Of a stretch of DNA of 64,000 nucleotides, positions 63,536 to 64,000 are shown in pieces. The position numbers and the translations under genes were made by a program. The notes under the pieces are model-generated. The model saw only the letters and a list, made by a program, of their open reading frames with translations, searched no databases and had not been told where the DNA came from. Source of the stretch: Pyrocephalus nanus (taxonomy: Eukaryota > Chordata > Aves > Passeriformes > Tyrannidae); contig CM076259.1 of NCBI GenBank assembly GCA_038380795.1, positions 29,556,977 through 29,620,976 of the forward strand. The letters run 5' to 3'. The first letter of the stretch is position 1; every line of letters starts with the position of its first letter.

Positions 63536-64000
63536 GTAAGAGACAAAGAACTGATGAAAGGGAGATGTCTGTCTTTCTACGGTGCCCTTTCACTCCTGGA
63601 CAGACTTATGCCGCAAATGTAACTTCATAATGTTATGGTTATGGTTGAGGTTCAGCTGAATGCTTTTGTACCTGGTCAGCCTGGGTTCTGTATTCAAACC
63701 AGTTTCTCTGTAAAGGTGAGGCAGGGCAGTAATGAACATTTGCTCAACAAGGATGAGCGCTCAATAGATGCAGCACGGCTGCTCCTCGTTTCCATGGTGT
63801 TATGATGTTACCACTTCCCAGTAGTTTACTGTTCTTGGCAGTCTTTGCAATTCATATGTTCATTAAAATGATACTGGAGGGAAGTGAAGGAGTCTCTCTT
63901 AGTTATCTGGAATCTATTCTACTGCGTCAAGGGTAAGCCCTTGTAGTGCCTTCTTATGCCTGGGTATGGCTCCCAGTGTGACTTGGTGGCTCTGCATGTC
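63536..64000 (+). other. Intron 6 of gene D (runs off the window)
   Basis: It begins with GTAAGA after the 21-nt exon. The next coding exon, about 150-170 nt in the paralogues, was not found before the window ends. Confidence 0.6.

Noticed and set aside
1..64000. tRNA, rRNA, CRISPR, operons or bacterial elements
   Set aside because: None were seen. The intron-exon structure and CR1 repeats show vertebrate nuclear DNA.

Overview
The window is vertebrate nuclear DNA, most likely from a bird. Coding sequence is split into short exons with GT-AG introns. CR1 retrotransposon fragments and a decayed, retrovirus-like element are present. The gene set matches the alpha-2-macroglobulin (A2M) / A2ML1 / ovostatin cluster. 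There are no bacterial features, operons, tRNAs, rRNAs or CRISPR arrays.

Four A2M-family genes are visible. Gene A (+, about 44-565) is only the last three coding exons of a gene entering from the left. Gene B (+, 7793-30900) is a complete gene of 35 coding exons, 4320 nt, 1439 residues. It keeps the GCGEQ thioester and is closest in sequence to mammalian A2ML1. Gene C (-, 57891 down to 33264) is a second complete gene of 35 coding exons, 4410 nt, 1469 residues, also with GCGEQ but with a very different, acidic bait region. Gene D (+, from 59810, possibly with an untranslated first exon near 56885) shows its first six coding exons and runs off the right edge. I built the exon models by hand from splice sites and checked that phases agree between paralogues. 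Each complete model gives one open frame with a signal peptide and a stop.

Layout: 1-565 end of gene A; 566-7792 intergenic, holding an antisense class-I-like endogenous retrovirus remnant (recognisable parts about 1680-4420); 7793-30900 gene B, with a CR1 fragment in intron 8 and a long A-run in intron 4; 30901-33263 gap between the convergent 3' ends of B and C, with a polyadenylation-like signal, a 40-bp tandem duplication and a CR1 fragment; 33264-57891 gene C, with a CR1 fragment in intron 18; 57892-59809 head-to-head region between C and D; 59810-64000 start of gene D.

The encoded proteins should be secreted, broad-range protease traps. A protease cuts the bait region, the protein changes shape, the thioester is exposed and reacts, and the C-terminal domain can be recognised by a receptor. 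Different bait sequences on one scaffold suggest the locus diversifies which proteases are trapped. No wholly new system was found. The most interesting signals are the contrast in bait chemistry, a frame-neutral extra exon in gene D, a likely gene D promoter inside gene C, and unusual splice signals in gene B.
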